A stretch of 64,000 bases of DNA from Lepidodermella squamata (taxonomy: Eukaryota; Gastrotricha). The position numbers were made by a program, and so were the translations under genes. The stretch spans positions 1,550,001 through 1,614,000 of the forward strand of contig JBLDXI010000055.1 of NCBI GenBank assembly GCA_047495785.1, written 5' to 3'. The notes under the pieces were generated by a model that had not been told where the DNA came from, did not search any database, and worked only from the letters and a program-made list of their open reading frames with translations. Of the stretch, positions 45,097 through 58,232 are shown piece after piece (within the stretch, counting starts at the first letter, position 1; each line of letters starts with the position of its first letter).

Positions 45097-45291
45097 TTAC
45101 TTTCTTTTTTTAACAATCAATTTCAACACATTTTTGGGAAAATTCGAGCATTCTGAGCGGACTCTGCTGCCACATAGCCGACATGCGATAACCGATTCAG
45201 AGGATTTGATCTCACAGTCACATTCAACACACATAGTTTTGTTTTGGTTGTCTTCAGGGTTGTCGCGGCATATTCCTCTAGTTTTCTTCAC
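45097..45291 (-). CDS. small Cys-rich ORF, possible retroelement remnant
   Basis: 64 codons with CVECDCEIKSSESVIACRLC and a further Cys, resembling the PHD-like zinc motifs found in LINE ORF1 proteins and many nuclear proteins. It has no partner exons or conserved neighbours and sits in a pseudogene region. Probably a remnant; it may be chance. Confidence 0.25.
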   Translation of the reverse strand: MKKTRGICRDNPEDNQNKTMCVECDCEIKSSESVIACRLCGSRVRSECSNFPKNVLKLIVKKRK

Positions 45292-45382
45292 AAAAACAAT
45301 GGCAAGTAGATAAAGCAGTCGGACGAGAAGACGTCACATTTACAGGAGACAGGACAACGGCTTGCCATCGTTATTGTTTGCA

Positions 45383-45620
45383 CTTTTGAATGGAAAATAT
45401 CAACTTGATTACGGCTGGAAATGAACATCAGCTCACCTCAAGACTCAAGTATAGCCAACACCTATCTTGTGTTCGGCTGGTTCTGAGACCTTCAGCTTAA
45501 ACTATCGAATTGTGCCGTTTATTTATTCATCAGCATCAGCCAGAATTTCGAGCGATTTTCGCTCCAAGCATAAAATACCACAACACTTTGACAATCGAAC
45601 ACATAAATTATATAACCAGC
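45383..45620. repeat. diverged copy of the uS15m 3' end
   Basis: Corresponds to about 43465-43630: GAAAATATCAACTTGATTAC against GAAAATTTCAACTTGATAAG at the uS15m stop, AATGAACATCAGCTCACC against AATGAACATTAGCTCAGC, and TTTATTCATCAGCATCAGCCA against TTTATTCATCAACGCTAGCCA. Together with the ARL13B tail copy this shows that the junction between the two genes was duplicated. Confidence 0.65.
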
Positions 45621-45648
45621 CAGAAAAATAATAGTAATTATTGTAGCA

Positions 45649-47696
45649 TCAAATGAAGGCGTCGCTGCTTGTAACATTGGGACCACCTTGCTTCACGTAA
45701 GCTGTTGACAGAGCGGTGCTGTTTTGTTGCTCTATAGCACCCGCATTGCCGCTCAATCTCAAACTAGCGGCTATTGGATTAGAAGCGGTGGCTGTATCCT
45801 GTATTACGCGGGGTGTAGCTTTGTCACTCCGACTCATTCTTGGCGATTGGCTGCTTAGCGCTGGCTGAGGGGATGTTCCTGAAAACCACAGTATGTTTGA
45901 TAAAACGAGTGGGCACAATGCCTAGAAAGTAATTTTGTTTATAAAACCTAAAATCTACCACAAACTTCATATTTCTTTGTTTTGACCCGGTATTTATAAC
46001 GGTGAATCAAAGTGATAGGAAATAAAGCAACGATTAGCTAGATTCATAAGTCCTATAATTTCATCAGAGCAGGCGGAGTAACTGCTTAGTACTTTTTTGT
46101 AAAAATTCCAAGTTTCTGTAAATATTCAAAATACTAGTGCTAGACAACTTGATTACTTTTTGCCAAGGGAAACCACGTTATGGCCGGTAATAACTGAAAT
46201 ATCGTTTCGCAAGGTACGAAACATATTTACCTTCCTCCATTAAATCACTCATGGCTCTGACTGCGTTGCTATCATTTACTTCCAGATTACTGGAGGATCC
46301 GTTGGGTGGGCGCGGTCGACGTCGGCGTCGACGCTGGTCGCTTGAAGCTGATATCGAATCGGAAGTATCACCGAATGCTCCGTTGTCACTTACTAAAAAA
46401 ATTCAGTAGGAATTTTTGAAGCTGGGAAGTGCGAGGAAACCCACGTGATAATTGCTCTCTCTCAGACAGCTTGGGATCACTAGATTCAGGAGAAATATCT
46501 CCTGTTGGTTTAACGGCAGCAACTGGAGTTTGCTTAGAATCGCGCCCTTTATTCGAGCTTGCTGTTCCAGAATTCTTTTCGGCATCTTTTACGGCTTGAT
46601 CAATTGGCTTGAAAGGGTCGACGACGTCCCCGGCCAAGTTGTCATCTTTCTCTGCGCTATTCTCAGCCTTCGCTCTGAATTTTAATTATAACTTCTGCTC
46701 AAAAGTGAATTAAATTTTACAAACGAATTACCGCTCTTCCCTTGCTTTGAGAACTTGTAATCGCTTCTCTTTAGCCTGCTCTTTCTCGATACGCTGAGCC
46801 TCTTGAGTGTCCATCTGCACTCTTTGTTCAAGACCGGCTGTCTCGCGTAATACGTCTACGATTCGAAGAAGCCACTTTAGGCCAGCACGAATGGGCGGAT
46901 CGAGCTTTTTTCCTATGCCAATGTTCGCCGAGCACAGCTCCTGAACAAGTCAATTACAAAATTATATGCGTTATGCGCTCAGTTAAAAATTGTGTTAGAC
47001 ATACCAGACGACAGTGACATTTGTTTTGGGTTACAATATCTTCGAGGTTGATCCGGGATACAATTTCTTTGTCATCCATCGCGGTTCCTTTGTCCTGTTT
47101 GTTAGCTAATCTAGAATATATGTTTCGTAAGTCAGCGAAATGGGAAGTGGATAAATTTATTCGCTTACAACAAAATCGGTTTTCCTTGCACCCTTGGATT
47201 AGACAACAGCTTTTGAAGCTCCTCCTTACATTCAGTCAGTCTTTCGCTCTCAGATGAATCAACCACATATATTAAACCGTAAACTTCAGCGAGGTAGTGC
47301 TTCCATATATCTCGAACTCGTTTTCCTCCTCCCAGGTCGTAGAAAGTGACATCGTGCTGACCAATTATTTTTTTGTAAGAGGAGTAGCCAACAGTCGGTA
47401 CTACAGATTCCAAACTTTCTGCAATCGATGTTTAATTACTTGAGCAATAATTTGCGCCAAGGGTAATTACCTCCTATAATCGCCTTCGTAGCTGTGGTTT
47501 TCCCTGCATTGTCCAAACCGAAAATTCCGATTTTTACAGACCTGTGGAATTATGATGAGTTGATACCATATTGGCTATGAAATAATTTTACTTACTTGGT
47601 TTTCAATTTTCCATTTTGCAAAGCGTTGCAACACATCATCTTGCTAATGCATTCTAGTAAATCATACAGGGGAAAGAAAAAAGCCTTAGCCGCCAT
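45649..47696 (-). CDS. ARL13B: ARL13B-type ciliary small GTPase
   Basis: complement(join(45649..45878,46231..46392,46445..46674,46732..46940,47005..47110,47169..47418,47471..47541,47596..47696)), 452 residues. GTPase motifs: GLDNAGKTT, switch region VPTVGYSSYKK, DLGGGKRVR (ARL13 proteins have Gly where other ARF/ARLs have the catalytic Gln), NKQDK and CSANIG. After the G domain come a charged helix (AGLEQRVQMDTQEAQRIEKE) and a disordered tail with a basic run (RRRRRRPRPP), as in ARL13B. Cysteines near the N-terminus (MMCC) suit palmitoylation. Known role: ciliary membrane GTPase and GEF for ARL3. It implies ciliated cells, in a nematode the sensory neurons. Confidence 0.93.
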
Positions 47697-48801
47697 AAAA
47701 CGTAGGGAGAGCTTGTGCAATTCTATCCAAGATGCTGCCGAAAGAATTGGCGAAAAATAGCCGATTGGCTAAAGCCACGATCAAACCTACAGTCACATTT
47801 CGGTCATCGTTTGGCCTTTGAATCGTTGAGGCACTTCTTATCTTCATAGATCTTCCAACTCACAGAGGAAAGCCTACGTACCTCGATTCATCGGAAAATA
47901 TTCTGTCCCCTATTATATTTGCTTGCTCTCTTACATGTTACACCCCTCATTAGAGAATCTCTAACCCGCTGCGACAAGAAAAAGAGAAAAGTGAAGAAGC
48001 TAAAAGACACAACGATAGGTAATAAGTAACCGAATCGCAGCATTTGATATCAGAAAGCACCACTTACAAAACAGTTCATCGATTTATGCACGTTTACTAA
48101 ATCGTGATCGTCGACTGACAATTAGCTGACCGACTGAGCTGAACAAGTTGAGTTGAAGCCCAGTCAGAATTTCTGGTAATATTCTTGAGTTGAATGTTGA
48201 GGTAATAAAGCATCCCGTCCATCACTAGTGATGTTTTTTACAGATGCTCTCAGTTCATGACGGCATTCACGACTGTCCTTGATACCGAGATTCCGGTAGT
48301 AAAGGCCAAATGCCGAGTTTTCCAGCAACTTTATGTCAGGTCTAAGGTCTTGAGGACTTCTCGGCGAGTCAGATGGTCGAGCTCCAGGTCCTTCGCGCTA
48401 GGCGGGTTGCAGGCAAAAACTAATGACGCGTCGCGCAATAATTTAATGTCATCACAATACAATACAATAATAAATTTTGTTCATTTCAGAATTATATTGC
48501 ATTATAATATGTGAATAACAAAATACTAAAGATTTTTTTGCGCGGAAAAATGCAAAAAAGCGGCCGCGGTTTATACCCGCACCTTCTTGTGCAATGTCGG
48601 AGATCCTCTGAAGTCCCTCGTCAATCGTCGAGTCTAGAGTCCTCGTCGAGCTGCAGCCTTGAGTTGAAATTCAGCTATTTCCTGCTTAGCTCACTTTTCT
48701 ACTTGCTCAAAGTGGAGACCGTCGCTCGTGTTGAGCGGGATGCCCTAACATTTATAATTGACTGATAGGCGATAAGCGATAAGCGGATGTAAAATTATCT
48801 A
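47697..48801. other. divergent control region, ARL13B / DHX33 cluster
   Basis: 1.1 kb between divergent genes. Mixed composition and short ORFs without support. No RNA gene or repeat that I can defend. Confidence 0.4.
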
Positions 48802-51107
48802 ATGGTTGGTCCGATTTTGCGGCATTTTACTGCTCTGAATGGATGGGATGGTGTGCAAATTGATATTCCTTCTTCTGTTTTAGATCAAATGCACGTTTTG
48901 AACGGTTCCGATAATAAAACCAATGAACTCCCCGTGAAAGCTGTTCGACGTCAATTGGTTAGATACTTGAGTGACAACGCTATATCTACTCTGGTCATTT
49001 TGGGAGAGACCGCCTCTGGAAAGTCCACCCAAATTCCTCAAATCATTTACGAAAGCCATTTAAATCATGGCCGTTTAATTGGTTGTACTCAGCCTCGGCG
49101 CGTTGCAGCTGTATCGATTGCAACGTTTGTAGCTCAAGAAAGACATTGCTCTGTTGGTGATCTCGTGGGTTACAATGTGCGATTTGAAAATGTGACGAGC
49201 GGTAAAACCAAAATCAAGTACCTCACTGATGGCATGTTGCTGCGAGAAGCTTTGCTCGATCCGTTATTACGAGATTATGGCTGGGTCATCTTGGACGAAG
49301 TGCATGAAAGGACAATTCATACCGACGTATTGCTAGGCGTGGTTAAAAGCGCACAAAAAATCAGAAACAAGACGGATCGTCCGTTAAAATTGATTTTGAT
49401 GTCAGCTACGATGGACGTGGACAAATTTTCTGCTTATTTCAACAACGCCCCAGTGTTATACGTTGAAGGTCGGATGTATCCTGTTGACATGTTTTATGCC
49501 CCAGAAAATTACGAAGATTACGCTTTTAATGCCATGGTTACTGTTTGCCAGCTTAACAGTGAAAGACCGCCTGCAGATAGCTTCCTTGTATTTTTGACTG
49601 GACAAGATGAAATTGGTGAGTTAAATTGCTAAGTTCTATGGGGTCTACTTTTGCTATTATGAATCTTGTACACAACAGATGGATTTTGCTCCACGTTAAA
49701 AGCTCTTTCGAAATCAGCTTCCGATGAAGAAATGCCGCAAAAGTTGCATGTAGTACCTCTCTATGCGCATTTGCCGATTGACCAGCAGATGCATGCTATG
49801 CGTGATCCCCCAGCCGGGCATCGAAAAATTGTTGTTGCTACAAACATAGCCGAAACTTCTATAACTATACCTGGCATAAATGTTGTGATAGACAGTGGTC
49901 GTATCAAAGTCAAGTTTGTTTGATTAATTCCTCCTATATTTCACTAACTTGGTTTCGAATCTCAGGCAATTCGTTGCGAATAGTCAGCTTGACATGCTGA
50001 AAGTCCAATTCATCAGCCAAGCCCAAGCTGTTCAAAGGGCTGGCCGGGCTGGCCGCCAGCAAGCTGGTGCTTGTTATCGTCTTTTTACCGAGCAGAAGTT
50101 CACTAATTTGCCCGCGATTCAGCGACCTGAAATCTTGCGCTGCAATTTATTAGCCGTCTGCCTGGAACTTTTGGCAATGGGCATCAAAGATATTGATAAA
50201 TTCGATTTTGTTGATAAGCCCTCTGAGGAAAACTTCAAATCCGCTTTGGACCAGTTGGTTTGGTTGGGTGCCATTTCGGAAAGCAATCGGAACGAGCTTA
50301 CGGATGATGGAAAAATTATGGCACGCTTCCCCGTGGATCCGACGTTGTCTAAAGCGTTGATTTCTGCTCACGCCCTCGGGTGCTTGAAGGACACCATCAT
50401 TGTTGTTAGTATGCTATCGATCGATTCAGTTTTCCATCAAACAACTACTCCCGAACAAGAAATTCGACAAGCTATTTTCCGGTTCGTTGTACAGGAGAAA
50501 TTTTTCTCTTAATTTGACATTTTGTTGTGCTTAGATCTGACGATGGCGATCACGTTACTTTGTTGAATGTTTATAACGCTTTCATCAATAATGGATCTAA
50601 GAAAACTTGGTGTATCGACCATCGTGTTGATTACAAAAATCTTTGTCAGGCTGAAAAAATCGTCACACAGCTGAGTGAAATCGCGACTGACTTGGACTGG
50701 AAAATGGAGACATATGGAGAGGACACTGAACCCATGCGGTCAAGCCTCGCCTCTGGACTTTTCTTCAAAGCGGCCACTCTACAGCCCGATCAGACGTATA
50801 AAGTTGTTTTTTCTAGTCGTACTGTTCACATTCACCCGTCTTCATCGTTGTTTGTTCACAAAAATGCGTCGAAATCTCAGCCAGCTTGTGTTATTTACAC
50901 TGAGTTGGTTCAATCCTCAAAAAGTTATATGAGGTAGGTGATTTACTTCTCCGGTGGATATCTAAACCCAGGTTTCTTTATAGATTGGTTAGTGTTGTTG
51001 AGTACAATGACTTGATTCAAATTGTTCCGAGCGATTTGCGCTGGCGCTTCGCCGATTCCTCGACATCGAACGGCGTCTCTAATGGAAACGGCCTGCCACA
51101 CAAATAA
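48802..51107 (+). CDS. DHX33: DEAH-box RNA helicase DHX33
   Basis: join(48802..49615,49679..49913,49966..50481,50535..50933,50984..51107), 695 residues against 707 in human. Helicase motifs in order: GETASGKST (motif I, Ala replacing the usual Gly), TQPRRVAA (Ia), DEVH (II; DEAH family with Val), SATMD (III), FLTGQDE, ATNIAETSITI (V) and QRAGRAGR (VI), then the winged-helix/HA2 and OB-fold regions (GDHVTLLNVY, IHPSSSLF, ACVIYTEL). The RTIHTDVLLGVVKSAQK stretch and overall alignment place it with DHX33, which acts in rDNA transcription and translation initiation. First gene of the DHX33-SAP18-PPIP5K run. Confidence 0.93.
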
Positions 51108-51244
51108 TCTAGTGAACTAGCCAGCAGCGAAGAGGATATTTTTATGTGCTTCAATCTTCATTGTGCCTTTACTCTTTTTAATCGGACGAAGTCAGAATCT
51201 TCACACTATCGTTTTTGTAATAGGTAGATTTTTAAATTTGAAGT

Positions 51245-51743
51245 ATGACTGGAGGACCTGCCAATGATAACCACGACAACCACAGCGGCGTCGACCGGCA
51301 AAAAGTTTGCCCCATGCTGATTCGTGTTTTCAGCAACAGCTCAGGCCGTCACAACAATCTTGGCGAGTACGGTCGAAACCGGACTCCGAACAACGAATTG
51401 CACATCTACAGTTGGCTCGACGCATCATTCAAGGAATTGACGAATCTGCTCAAACAAGTCAACCCTGACCTCAGACAACGCGGTACTCAAGTCGAATTTG
51501 CTGCAGTATTTCCGAATAACCTGTCGCCAAACTTCCGCACTCGAGTTTTGGCCCAGACAACCATCGGGCAGAAAGGCCCAGATGATAACATTGTAAGTTC
51601 TAACTTACGCAAACTTTCATAATTAATTGGGCAACCTTGGCAAATTTCAGACATTGGCTCAAAAGAAATTCCAGATTGGCGACTACTTGGACGTAGCGAT
51701 CACAATGCCCCGTCAAGGCCAACGACACGCTCGACAGCTATGA
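51245..51743 (+). CDS. SAP18: SAP18, Sin3-associated / ASAP complex subunit
   Basis: join(51245..51592,51651..51743), 146 residues. The ubiquitin-like SAP18 fold is clear: CPMLIRVFSNSSGRHN, NELHIYSWLDASFKELTNLL, VNPDLRQRGTQVEFAAVF and FQIGDYLDVAITMPRQGQR. SAP18 joins RNPS1 and Acinus in the ASAP/PSAP complexes on the exon junction and also binds Sin3-HDAC. The length matches the family. Middle gene of the cluster, 137 bp after DHX33. Confidence 0.97.
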
Positions 51744-51912
51744 GCATGAACAGTGTGGTGTGATATCTTGTCTAGCGATTCAATTTGTCGCCTAGTGAAT
51801 ACTGAATGTCATTTCTCGTTTTTTAATCTGTGTAATAAAACAGCAATATTTGCAGTGAGCTAACGGCGTGTTTTTGCATTTAATCAATAGATATTTGTAT
51901 TAAATTTCGCTG

Positions 51913-54900
51913 ATGGAACAACAAAAGGTGACACCGCCCATGAGTCTCGGGTCGGTGCCACCCAGACCTGACGAAAGCGCAACACCTACCACTCAGAACA
52001 CACCCACCAATGTCGTACATCTGCCATCCCAACTTGCCAGCCACTCACCGCCGACACAAACTCATCACCCCTGCCCAGCTGCGGCCGCAGCGAAACACCC
52101 TCAAGTTGCGACTTTGACCAAGGCTCAACTAGGTGCCTCTAATCGCTTAGCATCCTCCTTTGGCCGAACCCCCGGCGAATCTCTGCAGCATCTGAAATTT
52201 CGCATGTCTGAGGGATGTTTCATTCTTGTCGGAGTTTGCGCTATGGGCAAAAAAGTAAGTACAGTAGCTTCGAATTTTCTTTGCAAGTTACTTATAATTC
52301 TACTTGTTTTCAGTCTCGGTCCAAGTACATGCTTGAGATATTGGAACGTCTAGAACGATTCCAGTACATCAGAACGTTCGTGTTCGACGATTCGATAATT
52401 CTGCAGGAACCTGTCGAACAATGGCCTCTATGCGATGCCATGATTGCGTTTTATTCGAAGGGTTTCCCACTCGACAAGGCCATAAAATATCAACAGTTGC
52501 GATCACCGTTGATTTTCAACGATTTGGAAATGCAGTATTGCCTAACAGATCGGCGGAAGGTGTACAAAATGCTCGGCGACCACGGCATTCACCACCCTCG
52601 ATATTGCGTTGTTAACCGAGAAAGCAACAATCCTCAAGAACGTGAGTTCAAAACCCGTTTTCATCATTCGATGACTGTTTGCATACCTTTTACAGATGAT
52701 GCTCTGGTGGAAACCGATGATCAGCTGACGATTAATGGTGCTGAAACGTTTGTCAAGCCTTTTGTCGAAAAACCAGTATCTGCTGAGGATCACGACATCT
52801 ACATATATTTCCCTTCAAGCGCAGGTGGAGGCAGTCAGCGCTTGTTTAGGAAGGTTAGTGTTAGAAGTCCCTCTTTCTAAAATCGGGAATGACGGTTTTT
52901 TCTTCTTAGATTGGAACGAGAAGTTCTATATACGCGAACACTAGCAAAGTTCGCAAAACCGGTAGCTACATTTATGAGGAATTTATTCCTACTGACGGCT
53001 GTGACATCAAAGTCTACACCCTTGGGCCAGATTATGCCCACGCAGAGGCTCGTAAATCGCCCGCCCTGGACGGCAAGGTTGAACGGGATAAAGACGGCAA
53101 AGAAGTGCGATTTCCAGTTATTCTAACCGCTACTGAGAAAATGATCGCTCGGAGAATTGTTGAAATTTACAAGCAATTCATTTGTGGCTTTGATTTGCTT
53201 CGAACTGCCAATAACCGCTCATATGTCTGTGATGTGAATGGCTTTAGTTTTGTCAAAACCTCAGTCAAGTACTACGACGACTCGGCGAAAATTCTTGGCA
53301 CTGAGATTTTAAACGCTCTGGCGCCGAAAATTCTCAAAATCGCGTGGCCAATTGCGCCTGCTGTCGATCAGTTGGACAGTGCGCCGAATATGAAAACAAC
53401 ATACGGCCGGCAGATGGAACTACGCTGCGTGATCGGCATCATGCGACACGGTGATCGAACGCCGAAGCAGAAGATGAAAATGGAGGCGAAGCATTCTCGA
53501 TTTGTCGATCTTTTTAAGCGTTACAACGGATTCAAAAACGGCACAGTGAAATTGAAACGGCCTAAACAGTTGCAAGAGGTCTTAGACATCGCCCGGTTTC
53601 TTCTCAGCGAGCATCGAAATCCTAACGCCGCGGAACCTGTGACTGAGGAGCGGTACAAACTCGAGCAAATCAAATGCGTCCTTGAAATGTATGGCCGCTT
53701 CATGGGGATCAACCGCAAGGTGCAAATCAAATACCAGCCGCGAGGTCATGATCCTGACCCGAATTTGCTGGCAGTTGTTGACGATTCGATTCCGAAAAGT
53801 CCTTCTCTGTTATTTATTCTGAAATGGGGCGGCGAGTTGACACCGGCTGGCCACGTGCAAGCCCAGGAGCAGGGCACGTTATTCCGGCGGATGTACCCTG
53901 GAGGCCAGGGTGATTACAAAGTTCCCGGGCTCGGTCTTCTGCGACTTCATTCCACTTTCCGACACGATCTGAAAATCTATGCATCGGATGAAGGTCGAGT
54001 CCAGCTGACCGCTGCTGCATTTGCGAAAGGTTTCCTAGCCTTGGAAAACGAACTAGCTCCGATTTTAGTTCAAATGGTAAAATCTGCTAATACGCAGGGT
54101 TTGCTCGATTTCAAAGAATTGACAAAAAGCCCTGTTTACAAGTCGGTCCGAGATCGGTTGCAACGGCTGCTGAACCTTGACCGAGAATTCGATTCTGAGC
54201 TGAAGTCTGAGCTAATACCGACTGGGTCGAAATCAATGCTATCTGCTATAAATTACATCAAAAACCCTCGCCGTGCTTGCGAAAGGATTCAGCACCTGAT
54301 TCAAGAGCTGCTGACTCGGATCAAAGAGCTTGAAGGCCAGGCGAAGTCGCAAGAGGCAACGCTATACAGCCACGAATCCTGGGAACTGTTAGTGCGTAGG
54401 TGGTCTAAATTGGCCAAAGATTTCTACGTCTCGCCATCTGAAGACGAAGAACTCGGAAGCTTCGACATTGCTAAGATTCCTGACATTTACGATTGCATAA
54501 AATATGACTGGCAGTACAATCAGGATTTCTTGCAGTTCCCTCGCGCTGATGAGTTGTACATTCTAGCGAAAGCGATGGCTGATATCGTCATTCCGCAGGA
54601 ATATGGCATGACAGCGAGTGAAAAAATGCAGATTGGTACGGATATCTGCACTCCACTGCTGCGGAAAATAATTGCAGATTTGACGAATACAATGGCCGAG
54701 GAAGGGGTGACAATGCTGGATACAAAACATTCGCATGGCGTGTTAACTCCGGAAAGGCACGTTCGAACGCGGCTGTACTTTACTTCGGAGAGTCACGTCC
54801 ACTCGCTGGGAAATGTTTTGCTGCACGGTCATCTGGCAAATCCGCAAACAGATCTGCAGTGGCGGCGTGCGCTCGATTACATGAGCGCTGTTAGCGAGTT

Positions 54901-56490
54901 GAATTACATGACCCAGATTATAATCATGTTGTACGAAAATACGACAAAAGACGCAACCTCGGACGATCGGTTTCATGTAGAAATTCACTTTTCTCCCGGT
55001 GCTTACTGCTTAGAGCGAAATTACCCAGCCGGTCGAGGTTTGCGCTCTGCTAGCCAGCTGCTCGAGTCCGCGTTAACAACGAGTACTGGGTCGATTGCCG
55101 GATCGAGGACATTAATGCCAATCGAAGAGATTGCCGCGCCTGCTGAGCTTTCTAGTTCTGGGTCTCGGCTGAAGCGGTTTTCATCCGATGACAGTGTGAT
55201 AAATGGTAGAATTGCCAATTATTTGAATATTGCATCCAATTTAATTCATTCTTATTATGCAGAAAAGCAACGAGTTGCCGCAACACCGACCCTTCCTACC
55301 TTGGACTCATTTGCTTTCATGGCTAACCAAACGTCGGAGATGGGGCTTCAAATGCGACCCGTCAGCTCGTCTTCAGCAATGGATACATGCGATATTCCAG
55401 ATTTTGTGCACAGAGAAACCTCTTCAACATTCGATGCCTACGCTCCTCCGCAAAAAGTTCGCTCGTTAACCGATCAGTTGGAAGAGAGTGGAAATATTTC
55501 AAGTAAAGATTTTATTTCTGTTGCTTAAATTATCATATTGCTGTTTCTTATTTAAAGCCCTATCGCAACCTATTTCGATGCCGAATCCTTCTCAGAGCTC
55601 AGCTACGCAAACTCTGTCGACTAGTTTGCCCAATCTGTCCATTGAAGTCCTGAGCGGATCGAGTAAGTTTCAATTAGCAACTCAAATTATCATTGATTAA
55701 TTGCTTCCTCTTCATCTTTTAGTGCCTGCTAGCCTGATGAAAGACCGCGTTCCAGAGATTCGGCCGTGCGAGACACTGCACAATGCGCTAACTCTGAACC
55801 AGCTGCGCAACTTTATCTCGCGCACCATCAACGAAACGCCGGGTTCACACCATCACCATCACCACCGGCATCATCACAGACACTCGCATGTACCTCACAA
55901 CTCTGAATCTGACCCGGCACTGACGCAGCGCTGCGAAGGTTATTTTTCAGGGTATTTTCGAATGCAATCAATCTAAATTGTTCTAATATGCAGAAAGTCA
56001 GCTGACGTCAACCAAGTCTGAGCCAGGTATTTCAGAAACGCCGGCTCACCCGACTTCGGTCCCACTACGCCTGTCATTGACCGGTATGAGTGATCTTGGC
56101 AGCATGGCTAACATGGAGGGCTTCTGCAGTTCGCCGCGGAACAGTTGTGTTTCCGGTGGTGGAATCGATTCGCCGTCGAATCAAGGCAGCGGGCCGTCGT
56201 TCCGCCCGACCTTCAGCACACAGACCAGCCTAGGCCCTTCTACCTCCAGCATGCTTGGTGCTCCCGTGCTGCCTTTCGACAAGGACAGTTTACGCCCTCT
56301 TAGTACCGATGATGATCAGATGACTCGATTGCTTACGTTGGCTATTGGCAACACAAGTAGCAGCACAGATACGGCTAGTGCAACGAATACGGCCAATAAT
56401 TCGTGTGATTGTTCATCTGCCTCTCCCACGCCGCCGATTTCAGGAAACAGTGCGGCTAATAGAAGTTCCTCCCATATGATGTGTGAATGA
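51913..56490 (+). CDS. PPIP5K: Diphosphoinositol pentakisphosphate kinase (VIP1/PPIP5K)
   Basis: join(51913..52254,52314..52641,52696..52853,52910..55502,55558..55662,55723..55938,55994..56490), 1412 residues. Makes inositol pyrophosphates (1-InsP7, InsP8). After a disordered N-terminus, the ATP-grasp kinase domain starts at [20 protein letters not shown] and includes [20 protein letters not shown]. The histidine-phosphatase-like domain follows with [13 protein letters not shown] (human has RHADRTPK) and [16 protein letters not shown]. The long C-terminal tail is Ser-rich, with a His-rich patch ([14 protein letters not shown]). The exon 6 donor was placed at CEE to keep the frame into the last exon. 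An AATAAA follows near 56595. Confidence 0.95.
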
Positions 56491-58232
56491 AAGATTGATG
56501 TTTAATACACCGAATCACCCTCTTTATTTTATTACTGCATGATGAATCGAGCTTTCCTTTGACTAGTTACACTAGAGAATTGATGGTCAATCGAATAAAG
56601 AAAACATTTCATTTCACTTTTCAAAAACCGTGCTGCATTACAAACCAGGAACGCCATCAGCATTTGAATAACCTTGCTAATTAAGGAGCTCATGCGGAGT
56701 TTGCGGTCTGAAATGGTTGTATCCGCATGACTTAGTTCGTTGTTGTTGTTTTCATAGCTGCGATGTCTGTGTCACACTATACGTTAGTCAACTTGGGACG
56801 ACAGTCGGTAGATCACCGCTACTCTTGTGACTTACATCCTAGTAATCATTGCCATCGTTTTTAAACGATTTTCAAGAAAAAATAAAACACAACTTTCATG
56901 AATTCTCTTATTGTTTGCAAGTGAGTTCCTGGACGCAGAGTTGGCGAATGTATGAGAAAACAACTTGCTTCCCAGCAACGCCGATTTATTGACTCATGTT
57001 ACGAAAATGACGCCATAAGCAGGTAGATCGCATTATAGCGGCGCATGTAATATAATAAATTTTATGCCCAAAGTTATCGTTCATTATAACATTATTCATA
57101 CTTAAGCATGATAATATAATATTAAAATTGTGCAAGTGTTTACGAGGCATCCTAGATTTGAAAATTCAGCCTGAAATTTCAGGTGCATTAAGCTTGTGAT
57201 GATGGCAGTTCTCGGAAGCAACAGTGGCGGCTATAATTCTAGCAGTTACATCAATGCACACGCGTAGGAAATAAGCGCCCGCACTTACTAGGTTATGCTA
57301 GTAAGTGAGGTGATAAAAGAACAACGCATGTGAAACATGCTGCAATATTTCGGCTTCAAATTTGCAATAATGGGATGTGTGTTAAGCAGGAAAATGGAGA
57401 AGTTTCTCTCGCGGCGAAAAGAACTCGAAATAAATAAACAAGCGGCACGGAGTGCCAAGAGATAAAAGATAGCATCTTCATTATCGTCAGCTATAAACAA
57501 AGTTAGTGCACAACCGTACTTTTGCCTCGGTGCACGTTGTTGTTATTATTTACACATACCTAGCTTGCATCCCTAATCAAATGGTCAGTTGGTGTGCATC
57601 AAGTATAATTAGACACCCACCATTCTTAAAGGCGACAATTTTTAGAGAATGTTTGATAAAAGCACTCAGGAATCATTTTTCATAATTTCATTGTGCAAGC
57701 GATTTTTCTCAATCGAAGATGGAGCAATTAGTTTTCTTATCATCATTAATTAATTCAGATAATCTGCTCAAAATAAGTAACTCGATTATACAACATGCAT
57801 GTAGATCGTATAAAACAATTATTAACAATTGTATTCAGTATAAAAATGTGTAGCAACAGCAATATAATATGATAAAAGAGCTCGCGGCTCGTGACTATAA
57901 TGGATGGTTTCGTATGCAGGTAATTGAGGAGCAAGGTAAAAACACAACCTCAACAAAGATGAAATGAAAAAATGTATCAGCAAACTATTAGTGCACAACC
58001 AACAGAACGGAACAGAACCTTGGGTTTCATCTGATCAGCAGAATACCACCATATAAGATGGGGATGGCGCATGCATTTCCGTATTCAAAAGAAGCAACAG
58101 AAGTATAGCGGCTAAAACGAAAACAACTTCACTAATTTCATTAGTACGAGGCCAGCATTGTGACAAAGCTCATAGTTATAGCAATAACGGCTATAATTCA
58201 GAACAGAAGTAATTTCATGGCGGAGGTGACAG
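56491..58232. other. intergenic, convergent PPIP5K and MAGUK 3' flanks
   Basis: 1.7 kb, AT-rich, without a supported ORF or repeat. It should contain both 3'UTRs. Confidence 0.4.

Larger units (their letters stand above)
43485..45648. other. duplicated-tail and pseudogene region
   Basis: Mosaic between uS15m (+) and ARL13B (-): a degraded copy of the last ARL13B exon and part of its last intron, bounded by a 111-bp perfect direct repeat, then a broken YRDC gene, a small Cys-rich ORF and a diverged copy of the uS15m 3' end that runs into the real ARL13B 3' end. Each is listed separately. Confidence 0.65.
48802..56490 (+). other. operon-like cluster DHX33 - SAP18 - PPIP5K
   Basis: Same-strand genes with gaps of 137 and 169 bp. 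SAP18 is followed by AATAAA near 51834. Acceptor-like sites lie before SAP18 (ttgtaatag, near 51224) and PPIP5K (taatcaatag, near 51891). The layout fits a trans-spliced operon; proof needs transcript ends. Confidence 0.6.
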
